Shown here: piece after piece, positions 9,188 to 16,718 of the stretch | Layout: the number at the start of each line of letters is the position of its first letter | Numbering within the stretch: position 1 is the stretch's first letter | Origin: Maricurvus nonylphenolicus | GTDB lineage: Bacteria; Pseudomonadota; Gammaproteobacteria; Pseudomonadales; Cellvibrionaceae | Assembly (NCBI RefSeq): GCF_042854845.1 | Contig: NZ_AP031498.1 | Location: 1,860,001-1,924,000 of the forward strand | DNA: 64,000 nt | Direction of reading: 5' to 3' | Made by a program: the position numbers and the translations under genes | Notes under the pieces: model-generated | What the model saw: the letters and a program-made list of their open reading frames with translations, nothing else | Told to the model about the DNA's origin: nothing | The model's database searches: none

Positions 9188-9293
9188 TTGATTGAAAAGT
9201 TGTTATTAATCAGTGGGTTATGGGGTTTTTAGGGGGCGATTTGAGAGCTCCTGCCAGTGCAAAAGCCTCGAAATTGCAGATCACAGCCGTTTT

Positions 9294-9310
9294 TTTGCAA
9301 TTTGCAAAGC
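9294..9310. promoter_or_regulatory. Palindromic putative enhancer site 1 (alginate divergent region)
   Basis: TTTGCAATTTGCAAAGC. Its 11-base core TGCAATTTGCA (9296-9306) is palindromic around one base. The 17 bases recur exactly at 15068-15084 upstream of algD. It lies about 110-120 bases from each of the two sigma-54 promoters, the usual distance for an activator binding site. Confidence 0.6.
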
Positions 9311-9326
9311 TATTTGCCTGATTGAC

Positions 9327-9337
9327 TGCAAATTGCA
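9327..9337. promoter_or_regulatory. Palindromic putative enhancer site 2 (alginate divergent region)
   Basis: TGCAAATTGCA, the reverse complement of the core of site 1, with centres 31 bases apart (about three helical turns). Paired sites on one face of the DNA are typical for sigma-54 activators with Fis-type helix-turn-helix domains. Binding by the activator at 1-444 is inferred only. Confidence 0.5.
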
Positions 9338-9427
9338 ATGCACAACGCTCTGGCGGGGGCGTGAGCATGCCTGTGGGTGTCGGATAACTTACTGATTTAA
9401 AAGGGAAAAACGGATTTTTGCGGCGGC

Positions 9428-9443
9428 TGGCTTAGCTCTTGCT
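9428..9443 (+). promoter_or_regulatory. Sigma-54 (-24/-12) promoter for algI operon
   Basis: TGGCTTAGCTCTTGCT matches TGGC-N7-TTGCW with GG at 9429-9430 and GC at 9441-9442. It lies 69 bases upstream of the algI ATG. It is nearly the mirror copy of the alg44 promoter, sharing TGGCTTAG. Confidence 0.75.
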
Positions 9444-9512
9444 CATTACCCTGTAGGCGAAACATTTCGCATTTATTAATGAATTGAAAAAAATCTATAA
9501 AGGTGGGCGACC

Positions 9513-10937
9513 ATGATTTTTTCAAGCAATGTTTTTTTGTTCGTTTTTTTACCCGTCTTTTTGACGGCTTACTATGCAACCCCGGAGCGTTATCGTTCCT
9601 GGATCATTCTATTTGGCAGTTATTGTTTCTATGCCTGGTGGCGCGTAGATTTTCTGCTGCTGTTTGTTGCCGTTACCCTCTGGAATTATCTGATAGGGCT
9701 GCGTATTGAGGCGAGCCTGGACAATAGGCGCAGCGCCAGGTTCTGGGTCACCTTCGGTGTGGTACTGAATTTATCCACGTTGGGTTACTTCAAGTACGTT
9801 AACTTTGGTGTAGCTACGGTCAATGCTGTGTTTAACCAAATGGGCATGGACCCCTGGTTAGTCACTCAGGTTATTTTGCCGATTGGTATCTCGTTTTATA
9901 TTTTTCAGGCGATCAGTTACATCATCGATGTCTACCGTAAAGATACGCCTGCCACACACAATCTGATTGATTTTGCTGCATTCATTGCTTTGTTCCCGCA
10001 ACTGATCGCAGGCCCAGTGCTGCGTTATAAAGATGTCGCACATCAGTTTCAATCACGTACCCATAGCGTGAGTAAATTTTCCGAAGGCGTGCAGCGATTT
10101 ATGCTGGGCTTCATTAAGAAGGTCATTATTGCCGATAGCATTGCGCCTTTGGTGAATGCCGGATTTGCACTTGAAAATCCAACCATGCTGGATACCTGGG
10201 TAACGGTATTGGCTTATACCGCCCAGTTGTATTTTGATTTTTCAGGCTATGCCGACATGGCTATTGGTCTTGGCTTGATGATGGGCTTTAAGTTTGTGGA
10301 GAACTTTAAACACCCCTACATCAGTCAATCAATCACCGAGTTCTGGCGCCGCTGGCATATCAGTTTATCCAGTTGGTTGCGAGACTACCTGTATGTGCCT
10401 TTGGGTGGCAACCGCAACGGTAAAGTCAAAACCTATCGCAACTTACTGTTAACCATGATTCTGGGCGGCTTTTGGCACGGTGCTAACTGGACCTTCCTGG
10501 TCTGGGGTATTTGGCACGGTAGCTTGCTGGCCATTGAAAAAGCCGTTGGCCTGAATGTATCGGCAGAGTCAGCGCGAGACCGCTTTGTGATCACTCGCTG
10601 GGTACTGACATTGTTCCTGGTGATGTTGGGTTGGGTTGTATTTCGTGCGGAAACTATCACCAGTGCCATGACCCTGTATGCAGCGATGTTTGATTTCTCC
10701 AGTCTGTATATCAGTGAAGTGTATGCCGCCACCATTCGTCACTCTCAGCTGGCTATTCTGGCTGCGGCCTGGGTGCTTATTGTCTATCGCGGTTTTCAGC
10801 AGCGTGCTCAGGAGTTGGGTAAAGACTTTATTGTCATGCCTCGTGTCTATGCGGCTCTGTTGATTCCCCTATTCTTTATCGCGCTTCTGAAGCTTTCTGC
10901 ACAGAGCTACAGCGCTTTTCTGTACTTTCAGTTTTAA
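9513..10937 (+). CDS. algI: Alginate O-acetyltransferase AlgI (MBOAT)
   Basis: 474 residues with many membrane segments. MBOAT signature residues include the fold around SITEFWRRWHISLSSWLRDY (about 270-290) and the active-site histidine segment GGFWHGANWTFLVWGIWHG (about 319-338). AlgI moves acetyl groups across the inner membrane for transfer to mannuronate by AlgJ/AlgX. The ATG has a good ribosome site (AAAGGTGG) and follows the sigma-54 promoter. First gene of a five-gene rightward run (algI, algJ, algF, algX-like, beta-barrel). Dlt- or other MBOAT families are less likely because the next genes are AlgJ and AlgF homologues. Confidence 0.92.
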   Translation: MIFSSNVFLFVFLPVFLTAYYATPERYRSWIILFGSYCFYAWWRVDFLLLFVAVTLWNYLIGLRIEASLDNRRSARFWVTFGVVLNLSTLGYFKYVNFGVATVNAVFNQMGMDPWLVTQVILPIGISFYIFQAISYIIDVYRKDTPATHNLIDFAAFIALFPQLIAGPVLRYKDVAHQFQSRTHSVSKFSEGVQRFMLGFIKKVIIADSIAPLVNAGFALENPTMLDTWVTVLAYTAQLYFDFSGYADMAIGLGLMMGFKFVENFKHPYISQSITEFWRRWHISLSSWLRDYLYVPLGGNRNGKVKTYRNLLLTMILGGFWHGANWTFLVWGIWHGSLLAIEKAVGLNVSAESARDRFVITRWVLTLFLVMLGWVVFRAETITSAMTLYAAMFDFSSLYISEVYAATIRHSQLAILAAAWVLIVYRGFQQRAQELGKDFIVMPRVYAALLIPLFFIALLKLSAQSYSAFLYFQF

Positions 10938-10958
10938 CAGAGGTTGGAGGAAATGAAG

Positions 10959-12113
10959 ATGAATAACAATTGTAAAAAACCACTGTTAGATCAACTTTAC
11001 TGCGTGAGTTTTGCGGCCTTGATATCCGGCTTTTCGGTGGGATCTTTAATGGATTTTAAGACGGATGCGATCAATGAGGCCCAATTCGAGGAACTGATTA
11101 CCGGACAGATCACGGTAGCACTGGAAGATGATTACGATGATCACTTTCCACTTAAATCACTTGGCGTGAACTTTTGGTCAGCGATTGATTACACGGTATT
11201 TTCCGAAGGCCGTCCAGGGTTGGTTATCGGTGAGGACGGCTGGCTGTTTTCCAGCGAAGAGTTTACCGCCACTGCGGGGGCTGAACAATCGCTGCAGCAA
11301 AACCTGGCATTTGTTGGTTGGGCTAAACAGGCACTAGCGCGTCAGCAAATAGCGTTGGTGGTTAGTCTGGTTCCTACAAAAGCGCGTGTATTGGCCAGTA
11401 AACTGGCTGAACGCAAGCCTTCGTTATTACAGCGATCACTTTATCCTCAATTGCTGGAGACCCTTGATCAGCAAGGCATAGTCGTCGCTGATGGGCTGCA
11501 AGCGATGGCCTCACATGGGCAGGCGGAGTTGCAGTTCTTGCGCAACGATACCCATTGGACCCCTATGGGGGCAGAGCAAGTCGCTGTCAATACGGCGGCC
11601 ATGGTTGAGCGTGAATTTGGTGCTATGCATCTGCACCGCCAACCCTTTATTACCGAAATCTCGGCGGCGAAAAATCATCAAGGAGATTTGTTGAACTTCT
11701 TGCCATTAACACCCTGGTTTGAAGGTTTGATGCCGCAGCCGGACATGCTCTCAATAACGACAACGTATGCTCAATCCACAGCGGCGGATGATTTATTTGG
11801 TGATGCACCGAATGTGGAAATTGCGTTGGTGGGTACCAGTTACAGTGCAAACCCCAAATGGAATTATGCCGGTGCCCTAAAGCAAGCGTTATCAATGGAT
11901 GTGGAAAACCTTTCCATGGAAGGCGAGGGGCCCATGGTTCCCATGCTTGAGTTTTTAAATACCGAGAATCTAGATAAAGACGCTATAAAGCTGGTGATTT
12001 GGGAGATTCCGGAACGCTATATGCTTTTTGATTATTCGCCGCTGTATGCAAGTTTGCTTGAGCCGCTTGACGATACAGACAAACGCCTTGCTTCTTTTAA
12101 TCGTAAACAATAG
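10959..12113 (+). CDS. algJ: Alginate O-acetyltransferase AlgJ (SGNH-like)
   Basis: 384 residues from the ATG at 10959, which has GGAGG eight bases upstream; an upstream TTG at 10944 would overlap that site. An N-terminal membrane anchor/signal (LYCVSFAALISGFSVGSLMD) is followed by the AlgJ/AlgX marker DGWLF (about 88-92). The catalytic Asp-His pair lies in NDTHWTPMGAEQVAV and the Ser in GTSYS. AlgJ is a periplasmic acetylesterase-fold enzyme that works with AlgI and AlgF. The length is close to Pseudomonas AlgJ. Spacing to algI is 21 bases and to algF 19, so one operon. Confidence 0.88.
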   Translation: MNNNCKKPLLDQLYCVSFAALISGFSVGSLMDFKTDAINEAQFEELITGQITVALEDDYDDHFPLKSLGVNFWSAIDYTVFSEGRPGLVIGEDGWLFSSEEFTATAGAEQSLQQNLAFVGWAKQALARQQIALVVSLVPTKARVLASKLAERKPSLLQRSLYPQLLETLDQQGIVVADGLQAMASHGQAELQFLRNDTHWTPMGAEQVAVNTAAMVEREFGAMHLHRQPFITEISAAKNHQGDLLNFLPLTPWFEGLMPQPDMLSITTTYAQSTAADDLFGDAPNVEIALVGTSYSANPKWNYAGALKQALSMDVENLSMEGEGPMVPMLEFLNTENLDKDAIKLVIWEIPERYMLFDYSPLYASLLEPLDDTDKRLASFNRKQ

Positions 12114-12132
12114 TTGTGTTTTGGAGGCTGTT

Positions 12133-12765
12133 ATGAACCGTTCATTTAATATGATTTCTTACACTCAACTGATCGTTATGTTGGTGTTGTTAACCGTTTG
12201 CATGATGCCCAATGCAGAAGATGCCGCGTTGTATGATAAAGCACCCAAAGGCTCTTCCTTTATTCGGGTTATTAGTCTGTCTTCTACGCCCATGAGCGTG
12301 CGCCTGGGTGATCGCAATATTCAAGCGCAGTCCTATTGCTCGGCCAGTGAGTTTTTGTATCTGCCTGCGGGACAATACAGTCAAACCATCGGCGATATCA
12401 GTTGGAGCGGTGAGTTTGAAGAAGACGGTATCTATTCGCTGGTAATTTCCGATGCGGAGATCTGGCTGTTAAAAGAACCCAAGGCGACTCACTCTCGTAA
12501 AGGTGTATTAGCTGTCTATAACTTCTCCGATTATCAATCGATTTCGGTGCGCACCAGCGAAGGTGGTCGCTTGGTGTTTCGCGAGTTACCAAAGGGGCAG
12601 TTGGTATATCGTCAGGTTAACCCTATCAAAATTGGGCTGTCTGCTTATGCCGACGAGCAACGTGTGCACGATTCTGCGCCGGTTATTTTTCAGACGCGTG
12701 TACTGTCCAGTTTGTTTATCTGTGGACAGGAACAGTCTCTGAAAAGTCATTGGGCGATGTACTGA
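12133..12765 (+). CDS. algF: Alginate O-acetyltransferase component AlgF
   Basis: 210 residues from the ATG at 12133 with GGAGG just upstream. A signal peptide (about 1-30, ending near PNAEDA) precedes a beta-rich periplasmic protein with the AlgF pattern: LYDKAPKGSSFIRVIS near the mature start and YNFSDYQSISVRTSEGGRLVF in the middle. AlgF is an adaptor needed for alginate acetylation; it has no known catalytic site. Context between AlgJ and the AlgX-like protein supports the call. Confidence 0.82.
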   Translation: MNRSFNMISYTQLIVMLVLLTVCMMPNAEDAALYDKAPKGSSFIRVISLSSTPMSVRLGDRNIQAQSYCSASEFLYLPAGQYSQTIGDISWSGEFEEDGIYSLVISDAEIWLLKEPKATHSRKGVLAVYNFSDYQSISVRTSEGGRLVFRELPKGQLVYRQVNPIKIGLSAYADEQRVHDSAPVIFQTRVLSSLFICGQEQSLKSHWAMY

Positions 12766-12799
12766 GTTTTCAGATTGTTGAAGTTTGGAGGGTGAAATC

Positions 12800-13822
12800 A
12801 TGAAAAACGTATCAACACATGCAGCGATCCTGTCCCTGGTTATCGGCTTGGCCGGTACCCAGACCGGGTATGCAAAGGCACAAACGCAGGATAACTATCC
12901 GCGTTTATGCGAAGCCGCTACTGACGTAGGTAATTACCACAATGACTTTCTTAAGAGTTTTGTGACTCTGCAACAAGGCGATGACGGATGGTTATTCAGA
13001 GATCACGATCTGAGATTAACATTTGGTCCTGGCCGTTCGGGTATGCAAAAACTTGGCGAGTTGCAGCAGGCCTTAAAAGCCAAGGGAACCACCTTGGTGA
13101 TGGTGCCGATTCCAACGCGAGCATTGGTGCATCCGCAGGCATTGGGAGACATCGATTATAACCTCTCCCGTAGCCGCCGCGCTTATGAGCGGTATTTAAA
13201 GCAGCTCCGGGGTATGGGTATTGTCGTCCCGGATCTGGAAAAGCTGGTTGCCTCCGATGTGGATAAACCCCTGTTTTTTGCGCGTGATCATCATTGGAAT
13301 AGTCGTGGAGCACGTGCCGTTGCGCGCTATACCGCTCGTGCTATTCAGCGTACCCATGACTACGAAAACCTGGAAAAACAGCAGTTCTTAAGTCACTACA
13401 TCGACAAGGATAACAATCACGGAAGCTTGCAGCGGGCAGCTGAGATCCTTTGTGAGAGCGGTGATTCCACACCGCGTTATCCGAAAGAGTCTTTTAAAAT
13501 TTATCAAACCGCACTGGCCGGTGAGGCCGATTTATTTGGCGATGAACAGGCTGCAGATATTGTTCTGGTTGGTACCAGTAACAGTCAGGGAAAATTGTGG
13601 TACAACTTTTCCGGTTTCCTGAGTCAATACACCAATCTGGATGTATCTAATGAAGCGGTCAGTGGCGGGGGATATGATGGTTCTTTAATGCAATTTCTGC
13701 GCAGTGACGCATTTAAACAGCAACCCCCCAAGTATTTGGTATGGGAGATCCCAAGCTATTACACCCTGGGTTCTATGGCATTTTATGAGCAAGTGTTGCA
13801 GTTGCTTAAGGAGGAATCATGA
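12800..13822 (+). CDS. algX: AlgX-like SGNH acetyltransferase lacking the carbohydrate-binding domain
   Basis: 340 residues from the ATG at 12800 (GGAGGG seven bases upstream; an in-frame TTG at 12785 overlaps that site). A signal peptide (cleavage near YAKA) precedes DGWLFRDHDLRLTFGPGRSG, as in AlgX. Catalytic Asp-His is in FARDHHWNSRGARAV and Ser in GTSNSQGKLWYNFSG. The chain stops soon after LVWEIPSYY, where Pseudomonas AlgX (about 470 residues) continues into a C-terminal alginate-binding module. So this is a minimal catalytic form. It could also be a second AlgJ-like protein. The stop overlaps the next ATG by four bases. Confidence 0.75.
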   Translation: MKNVSTHAAILSLVIGLAGTQTGYAKAQTQDNYPRLCEAATDVGNYHNDFLKSFVTLQQGDDGWLFRDHDLRLTFGPGRSGMQKLGELQQALKAKGTTLVMVPIPTRALVHPQALGDIDYNLSRSRRAYERYLKQLRGMGIVVPDLEKLVASDVDKPLFFARDHHWNSRGARAVARYTARAIQRTHDYENLEKQQFLSHYIDKDNNHGSLQRAAEILCESGDSTPRYPKESFKIYQTALAGEADLFGDEQAADIVLVGTSNSQGKLWYNFSGFLSQYTNLDVSNEAVSGGGYDGSLMQFLRSDAFKQQPPKYLVWEIPSYYTLGSMAFYEQVLQLLKEES

Positions 13823-14955
13823 ACACGTTATCCACATTTCTCGCAGTGCCCCTGATTGCGTTGGGCGCGACAAGTCATGCAACCGAAACCGTTGTGGAAT
13901 GGGGTTATGATTCCAACCCGCATAAAATATCTTCGCCTGACTCCGGTGCTCAATTTACCCGTGCCCAGATCAAGCACAATGGCGAGAAGGTATTAGAGCA
14001 ACAGCAGAAGCTTAAATACAGTCTGCGCCTCGACAGTTACTTTTATGAAGGTGGCAGTACCGCAGCAGACAATCACCGTTTTGATGGCCGTATACGTTGG
14101 GCCAATCGCTTTAAAATCGGCAAGCGTACAGCCAACTTTTTGGTGACTGGCGATATGCGTAGCGAACGTAAAACCTATTTCAGTCAAAGCCAACGCCAGG
14201 TTGCAGAAACCAGTAGTGGGGATTCACTTGAAGACCGTTTTAATTACGATTCACTGAAAATGGCCGGCGAATTTATTTACCGCTTTGATCGACAAAAGTC
14301 ACTGTCTTTACACAGTTACGTTACTCGGCGTGACTATCAGGAAGATTATAGCGATCTAGATATTGAAAGCCTCGATTATACCGAAGTGAATCTGCAACCA
14401 AGCTTTCGCTATAAAACGGGTAATGGCAGTTATGTGCGTGCCTTTGTGTATCACAAGGTTCGTTACTATGACGAATTGATGAATGACAATCTGGACGGCA
14501 GAAATATCGAAGGTGATGAAGTTGAGCTCACCATGCAGGGCTACGGCATACTGTATAAACGCAACATCTCCAAACGTCTGGATATCAAGGTGTATCTCAA
14601 TGGCTATTTCGCCAGAGATAATGCTGACGGATATCGTGACCTGAATTATCAGAAACTGGAGTTTTCCGGTAACTATGCCTTCGATCATGGTGGCCTCTTG
14701 AGTTGGCGTACCAATCTCTACAGTCGTGATTATCTGGAGGATTCAGCCAGACCGCCTGAGTCTGAAACAGGAAACTCCGGGCGTTTACGTGAGGGGGTAT
14801 TCAGCGAGGTGATCTATTCCTACCCATTGATCAATATCGATGGTAACCCTTTGCGCTGGCAGCTGCGGGCTACGGGGGAGTGGGAAGATAACTCCGATGA
14901 TTACTTTACCTATGATCGTCAGATCATGGCCACCGGGCTTCATTATCAGTTCTGA
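13819..14955 (+). CDS. Outer-membrane beta-barrel protein of alginate locus, candidate exporter
   Basis: 378 residues with a signal peptide (about 1-22, SHA cleavage) and a mature part made of alternating hydrophobic strands ending ATGLHYQF, the C-terminal aromatic of outer-membrane barrels. An early YDSNPH motif and many short strands joined by Asp/Asn-rich turns fit a barrel of roughly 14-18 strands. It is not recognisably AlgE (about 490 residues). Strong ribosome site (AAGGAGG) and ATGA overlap with the AlgX-like gene make it last gene of the acetylation operon. Because algE and algK are absent here, it may replace them in export. That is inference; a porin or matrix-anchoring role is also possible. 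Confidence 0.6.
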   Translation: MNTLSTFLAVPLIALGATSHATETVVEWGYDSNPHKISSPDSGAQFTRAQIKHNGEKVLEQQQKLKYSLRLDSYFYEGGSTAADNHRFDGRIRWANRFKIGKRTANFLVTGDMRSERKTYFSQSQRQVAETSSGDSLEDRFNYDSLKMAGEFIYRFDRQKSLSLHSYVTRRDYQEDYSDLDIESLDYTEVNLQPSFRYKTGNGSYVRAFVYHKVRYYDELMNDNLDGRNIEGDEVELTMQGYGILYKRNISKRLDIKVYLNGYFARDNADGYRDLNYQKLEFSGNYAFDHGGLLSWRTNLYSRDYLEDSARPPESETGNSGRLREGVFSEVIYSYPLINIDGNPLRWQLRATGEWEDNSDDYFTYDRQIMATGLHYQF

Positions 14956-14981
14956 CAATCAACTGCAGCAGAAGCCTCCTG

Positions 14982-15011
14982 AAATCCCACGTCCCTGGCG
15001 TGGGATTTTTT
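14982..15011 (+). terminator. Intrinsic terminator after the algI operon
   Basis: A perfect 10-bp stem (AAATCCCACG with CGTGGGATTT) around a 7-base loop, followed by a run of six T. It lies 27 bases after the stop of the beta-barrel gene. Confidence 0.85.
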
Positions 15012-15044
15012 GTTTATACGGGGTTAGCTGGGGCTGTCGCCAAG

Positions 15045-15055
15045 TGCAAATAGCA
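15045..15055. promoter_or_regulatory. Putative enhancer site upstream of algD, degenerate copy
   Basis: TGCAAATAGCA, one mismatch from the TGCAAATTGCA site at 9327-9337. Its centre is 25 bases from the strong palindrome at 15066-15084. Confidence 0.4.
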
Positions 15056-15065
15056 ATCGCAGATT

Positions 15066-15084
15066 GCTTTGCAATTTGCAAAGC
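15066..15084. promoter_or_regulatory. Palindromic putative enhancer site upstream of algD
   Basis: GCTTTGCAATTTGCAAAGC, a 19-base palindrome with one central base. Bases 15068-15084 are identical to 9294-9310 in the alg44/algI region. It lies about 85-100 bases upstream of the sigma-54-like site at 15166 and about 140 bases upstream of the algD ATG. Confidence 0.65.
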
Positions 15085-15165
15085 GGGTAAAGGCGGGTTT
15101 GAGCAGATATTGACTGAGTTTTTGTAAGTAGTTGAAATTAAAGGAAAAAATAAATTTTGCGAGGC

Positions 15166-15181
15166 TGGCACGATACCTGAA
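15166..15181 (+). promoter_or_regulatory. Imperfect sigma-54-like promoter for algD
   Basis: TGGCACGATACCTGAA has a perfect -24 half (TGGCACG), but the -12 half reads CTGA instead of TTGC. It lies 41 bases upstream of the algD ATG, at the same kind of distance as the two better sites. It is weak on sequence alone; the shared upstream palindrome is the reason to list it. Confidence 0.35.
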
Positions 15182-15222
15182 ATAACCACTGTGGGTTATC
15201 AAATTTTACGAAGGGTGAAATC

Positions 15223-16641
15223 ATGTACAGCAACAAATTACTCAACGAAAAGAAACACTTTACCGAATTTGAGTTCGTGCTACCTGAGCCAGAAGCAACC
15301 AATGTGGTTGAACTGCCCAAGAAGCGTGAACATCGCAAGCTGCGTATTAGCATTATGGGCCTGGGTTATGTAGGTGCCGTATCGTCGGCTTGCTTCTGTC
15401 GTCTGGGTCACGAAGTGATTGGTGTCGATCCTGATCAGCAAAAAGTGGCCGTTTTGAATAGTGGCAAGTCACCAATTGTTGAGGAAGGTTTGGATGAACT
15501 ACTGAGTGATGCTCGCAGCCGCAAGCGCTTTTTTGCCACGACCTATACCCAGCAGGCCATTCAGGAAACTGAAATTACGCTGGTAAGCATTTGTACGCCA
15601 AGTGATGCCGAAGGCGCCTGTGACCTGACGTATTTGAAGCAAGCCGCAGAGCAAATGGGTGAAGCCCTGCGTCAGAAACAAGACTACCACGTATTTGTTT
15701 ATCGCAGCACCGTACCGCCTCGTACAACCCGCGATGTCATGATTCCCATTATTGAATCGGTATCCGGCAAAAAAGTGGGCGAAGATTTTGGTGTGGCTTT
15801 CAATCCGGAATTTCTGCGCGAAAGTACCGCCGTTGATGATTTCTACCATCCACCAAAAACCGTCATTGGCGGTTATGACGCTGCCAGTATTCGCGCTGTA
15901 CAACGTTTATATGCGGGTGTGTCCGGTGAAGTGGTATGCACTAACCTGGAAGCGGCTGAATTTGTTAAATACGTCGACAATACATGGCATGCACTGAAAG
16001 TCAGCTTTGGTAATGAGATTGGTCGTTTGTGTAAAGCCGTAGGTGTAGATAGTCACGAAGTGATGGATATCTTCTTAAAAGATACCAAATTAAATATCTC
16101 TCCTTACTACCTCAAGCCGGGCTTTGCGTTTGGTGGCTCCTGTCTGCCAAAAGACACCCGCGGTATTTCTCACTTGGCCAAATCCCTCAACCTCGATCTG
16201 CCAGTGATTGAACATATCAATGATTCCAACCAGGAGCACATCCAGCATGCAATGGATATGGTCTCTGAACTGGGTGTAAAACGCATTGGTATTATGGGAT
16301 TGACCTTCAAAGCCGGAACCGATGATTTGCGTGAAAGCCCAGCTATCGCGTTAATGAAAGCGCTACTGGAATGTGGCTATGACGTAAGTTTCTACGACCC
16401 TTGTGTGCAGCGTTTCACCTGTCTGGATAAAGATCCGGAGATGAATGCCAAGCTACAAGCGTGTCACACCCTGTTTGCTGACAGCTTACTGGAAGATTCA
16501 GAAGCCCTGTTGCTGACGCACAATGCGCCTTATACCCAACAAATGATTAAGCAAGCATCCGATGATGTGAAAATTATTGATCTGGTGCGTGTAACCAACT
16601 CCGTAGTTGCGGGTGAAAACTATCAAGGCATTTGCTGGTAA
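15223..16641 (+). CDS. algD: GDP-mannose 6-dehydrogenase AlgD
   Basis: 472 residues. It oxidises GDP-mannose to GDP-mannuronate, the committed step of alginate synthesis. The Rossmann motif MGLGYVGAVSS starts near residue 46, catalytic Cys is in FGGSCLPKD, and the chain ends YQGICW like Pseudomonas AlgD. About 41 residues before the Rossmann strand are extra compared with Pseudomonas AlgD (436 residues): a Glu/Lys-rich lead. The ATG at 15223 has GAAGGGTGA upstream. An alternative later start is possible but no other ATG with a ribosome site was seen before the Rossmann motif. algA follows 77 bases downstream. Confidence 0.93.
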   Translation: MYSNKLLNEKKHFTEFEFVLPEPEATNVVELPKKREHRKLRISIMGLGYVGAVSSACFCRLGHEVIGVDPDQQKVAVLNSGKSPIVEEGLDELLSDARSRKRFFATTYTQQAIQETEITLVSICTPSDAEGACDLTYLKQAAEQMGEALRQKQDYHVFVYRSTVPPRTTRDVMIPIIESVSGKKVGEDFGVAFNPEFLRESTAVDDFYHPPKTVIGGYDAASIRAVQRLYAGVSGEVVCTNLEAAEFVKYVDNTWHALKVSFGNEIGRLCKAVGVDSHEVMDIFLKDTKLNISPYYLKPGFAFGGSCLPKDTRGISHLAKSLNLDLPVIEHINDSNQEHIQHAMDMVSELGVKRIGIMGLTFKAGTDDLRESPAIALMKALLECGYDVSFYDPCVQRFTCLDKDPEMNAKLQACHTLFADSLLEDSEALLLTHNAPYTQQMIKQASDDVKIIDLVRVTNSVVAGENYQGICW

Positions 16642-16656
16642 GCATGCTGAACAACA

Positions 16657-16680
16657 CGGTACGCCAATATTGGCGTACCG
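16657..16680. repeat. Perfect 24-base palindrome between algD and algA
   Basis: Arms CGGTACGCC and GGCGTACCG flank AATATT, itself self-complementary. As RNA it would form a 9-bp GC-rich hairpin with a 6-base loop; no T-run follows, so it is not a standard terminator. It may be an RNA-processing or attenuating element, or a protein-binding site for separate control of algA. Confidence 0.6.
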
Positions 16681-16718
16681 CGGCATATATAAACTTTATT
16701 TCGGGCGAGGAAATAATC

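Larger units (their letters stand above)
9137..9512. other. Divergent regulatory region between alg44 and algI
   Basis: 376 bases without a gene. It contains the two outward-facing sigma-54 promoters (9172-9187 minus, 9428-9443 plus) and, between them, the palindrome pair at 9294-9337. Further half-site-like stretches (GTGCAAAAG, AAATTGCAG) lie at 9257-9280. No convincing sigma-70 promoter or terminator was seen. Confidence 0.6.

Noticed and set aside
12028..12132. Upstream start for algF
   Set aside because: Would overlap algJ by 85 bases and lacks a ribosome site; ATG 12133 has GGAGG and gives a proper signal peptide.
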